A DNA stretch of 64,000 nucleotides. Origin: Eublepharis macularius (Eukaryota > Chordata > Lepidosauria > Squamata > Eublepharidae). Position numbers and translations under genes: made by a program. Below are positions 63,755-64,000 of this stretch, in pieces. Position 1 is the first letter of the stretch. Every line of letters starts with the position of its first letter. Below the pieces are notes generated by a model. That model had not been told where the DNA came from. It worked only from the letters and a program-made list of their open reading frames with translations, and made no database searches. The stretch spans positions 10,749,001-10,813,000 of the forward strand of contig NC_072795.1 of NCBI RefSeq assembly GCF_028583425.1. Direction: 5' to 3'.

Positions 63755-64000
63755 TTTAAATGGTTGTTGCGGATTTTCCGGGCTGTACAGCCGTGGTCTT
63801 GGCATTGTAGTTCCTGACGTTTCGCCAGCAGCTGTGGCTGGCATCTTCAGAGGTGTAGCATCAAAAGACAGAGATCTCTCAGTGTCACAGTGTGGAGAAG
63901 ATGTTGGCAGGTCATTTATATCTAGTCAGGAGGGGTGGGGTTGGGCTGAGTCATCCTGTAAGAGTTTCCCAGGGTGTGGAATGCTAAGCCTTTTTAAAAT
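63755..64000 (-). mobile_element. Penelope-type tail, running off the window
   Basis: Same sequence as 40314-40590 but single-copy and continuing through gttggcaggtcatttatatc to gagtttcccagggtgtggaa. The hammerhead-like core is at 63816-63850 on the minus strand. Confidence 0.65.

Overview
This is a 64-kb piece of a vertebrate nuclear genome, almost certainly from a squamate reptile. The evidence is its repeats: a Sauria-type SINE, BovB/RTE, CR1, L2-like and L1 LINEs, 5S-rRNA-derived SINEs, a Penelope-like element, DIRS-like sequence, a Helitron and many short hAT-like DNA elements. A gecko is possible, but I cannot settle the species. No bacterial or viral gene organisation is present.

Only one host protein gene is supported: a cytochrome P450 of family CYP2 on the + strand, from the ATG at 6849 to the stop ending at 48087. 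It has nine coding exons of 168, 163, 150, 161, 177, 142, 188, 142 and 191 bp, matching the standard CYP2 exon plan. All exons have GT/AG borders and compatible phases. The spliced frame is open for 493 codons and keeps the C-helix W/R, the I-helix AGTDTT, ExxR and heme-cysteine motifs. A TATAAAA lies 109 bp before the ATG. It is most like CYP2J/CYP2K-type enzymes, but the subfamily cannot be fixed by eye.

Nearly all the rest is transposon-derived. 1-6.7 kb (upstream): nested foldback element with an L1 inside, a DIRS-like gag region and LINE relics. Intron 1 (7.0-17.7 kb): hAT-like element, MITE, 5S SINE, an LTR-like segment, a nearly complete Helitron with a broken helicase, and two hexamer arrays. 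Introns 2-4 (17.8-29.6 kb): SINEs, MITEs, a short L1, a second hAT-like copy and a Penelope-like GIY-YIG fragment beside an (AAAG)n array. Introns 5-6: two more hAT-like elements, BovB and CR1. Intron 7 (35.3-44.1 kb): BovB interrupted by a hAT-like copy, and a SINE split by a block carrying a minisatellite and a young L1. Intron 8 (44.2-47.9 kb) is almost wholly one 3.5-kb palindromic transposon. 48-64 kb (downstream): SINEs, possible LTRs, DIRS terminus, nested MITE/hAT, L1 ORF1, L2-like LINE and a 17-unit minisatellite.

The most interesting signals are the palindrome filling intron 8; two groups of hAT-like elements whose copies share ends and 8-bp target duplications but differ in subterminal motif; and two repeat families with a hammerhead-ribozyme-like layout, one of which shows compensatory base changes in its stem. 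All coordinates were read by eye; repeat edges without a stated duplication are approximate.
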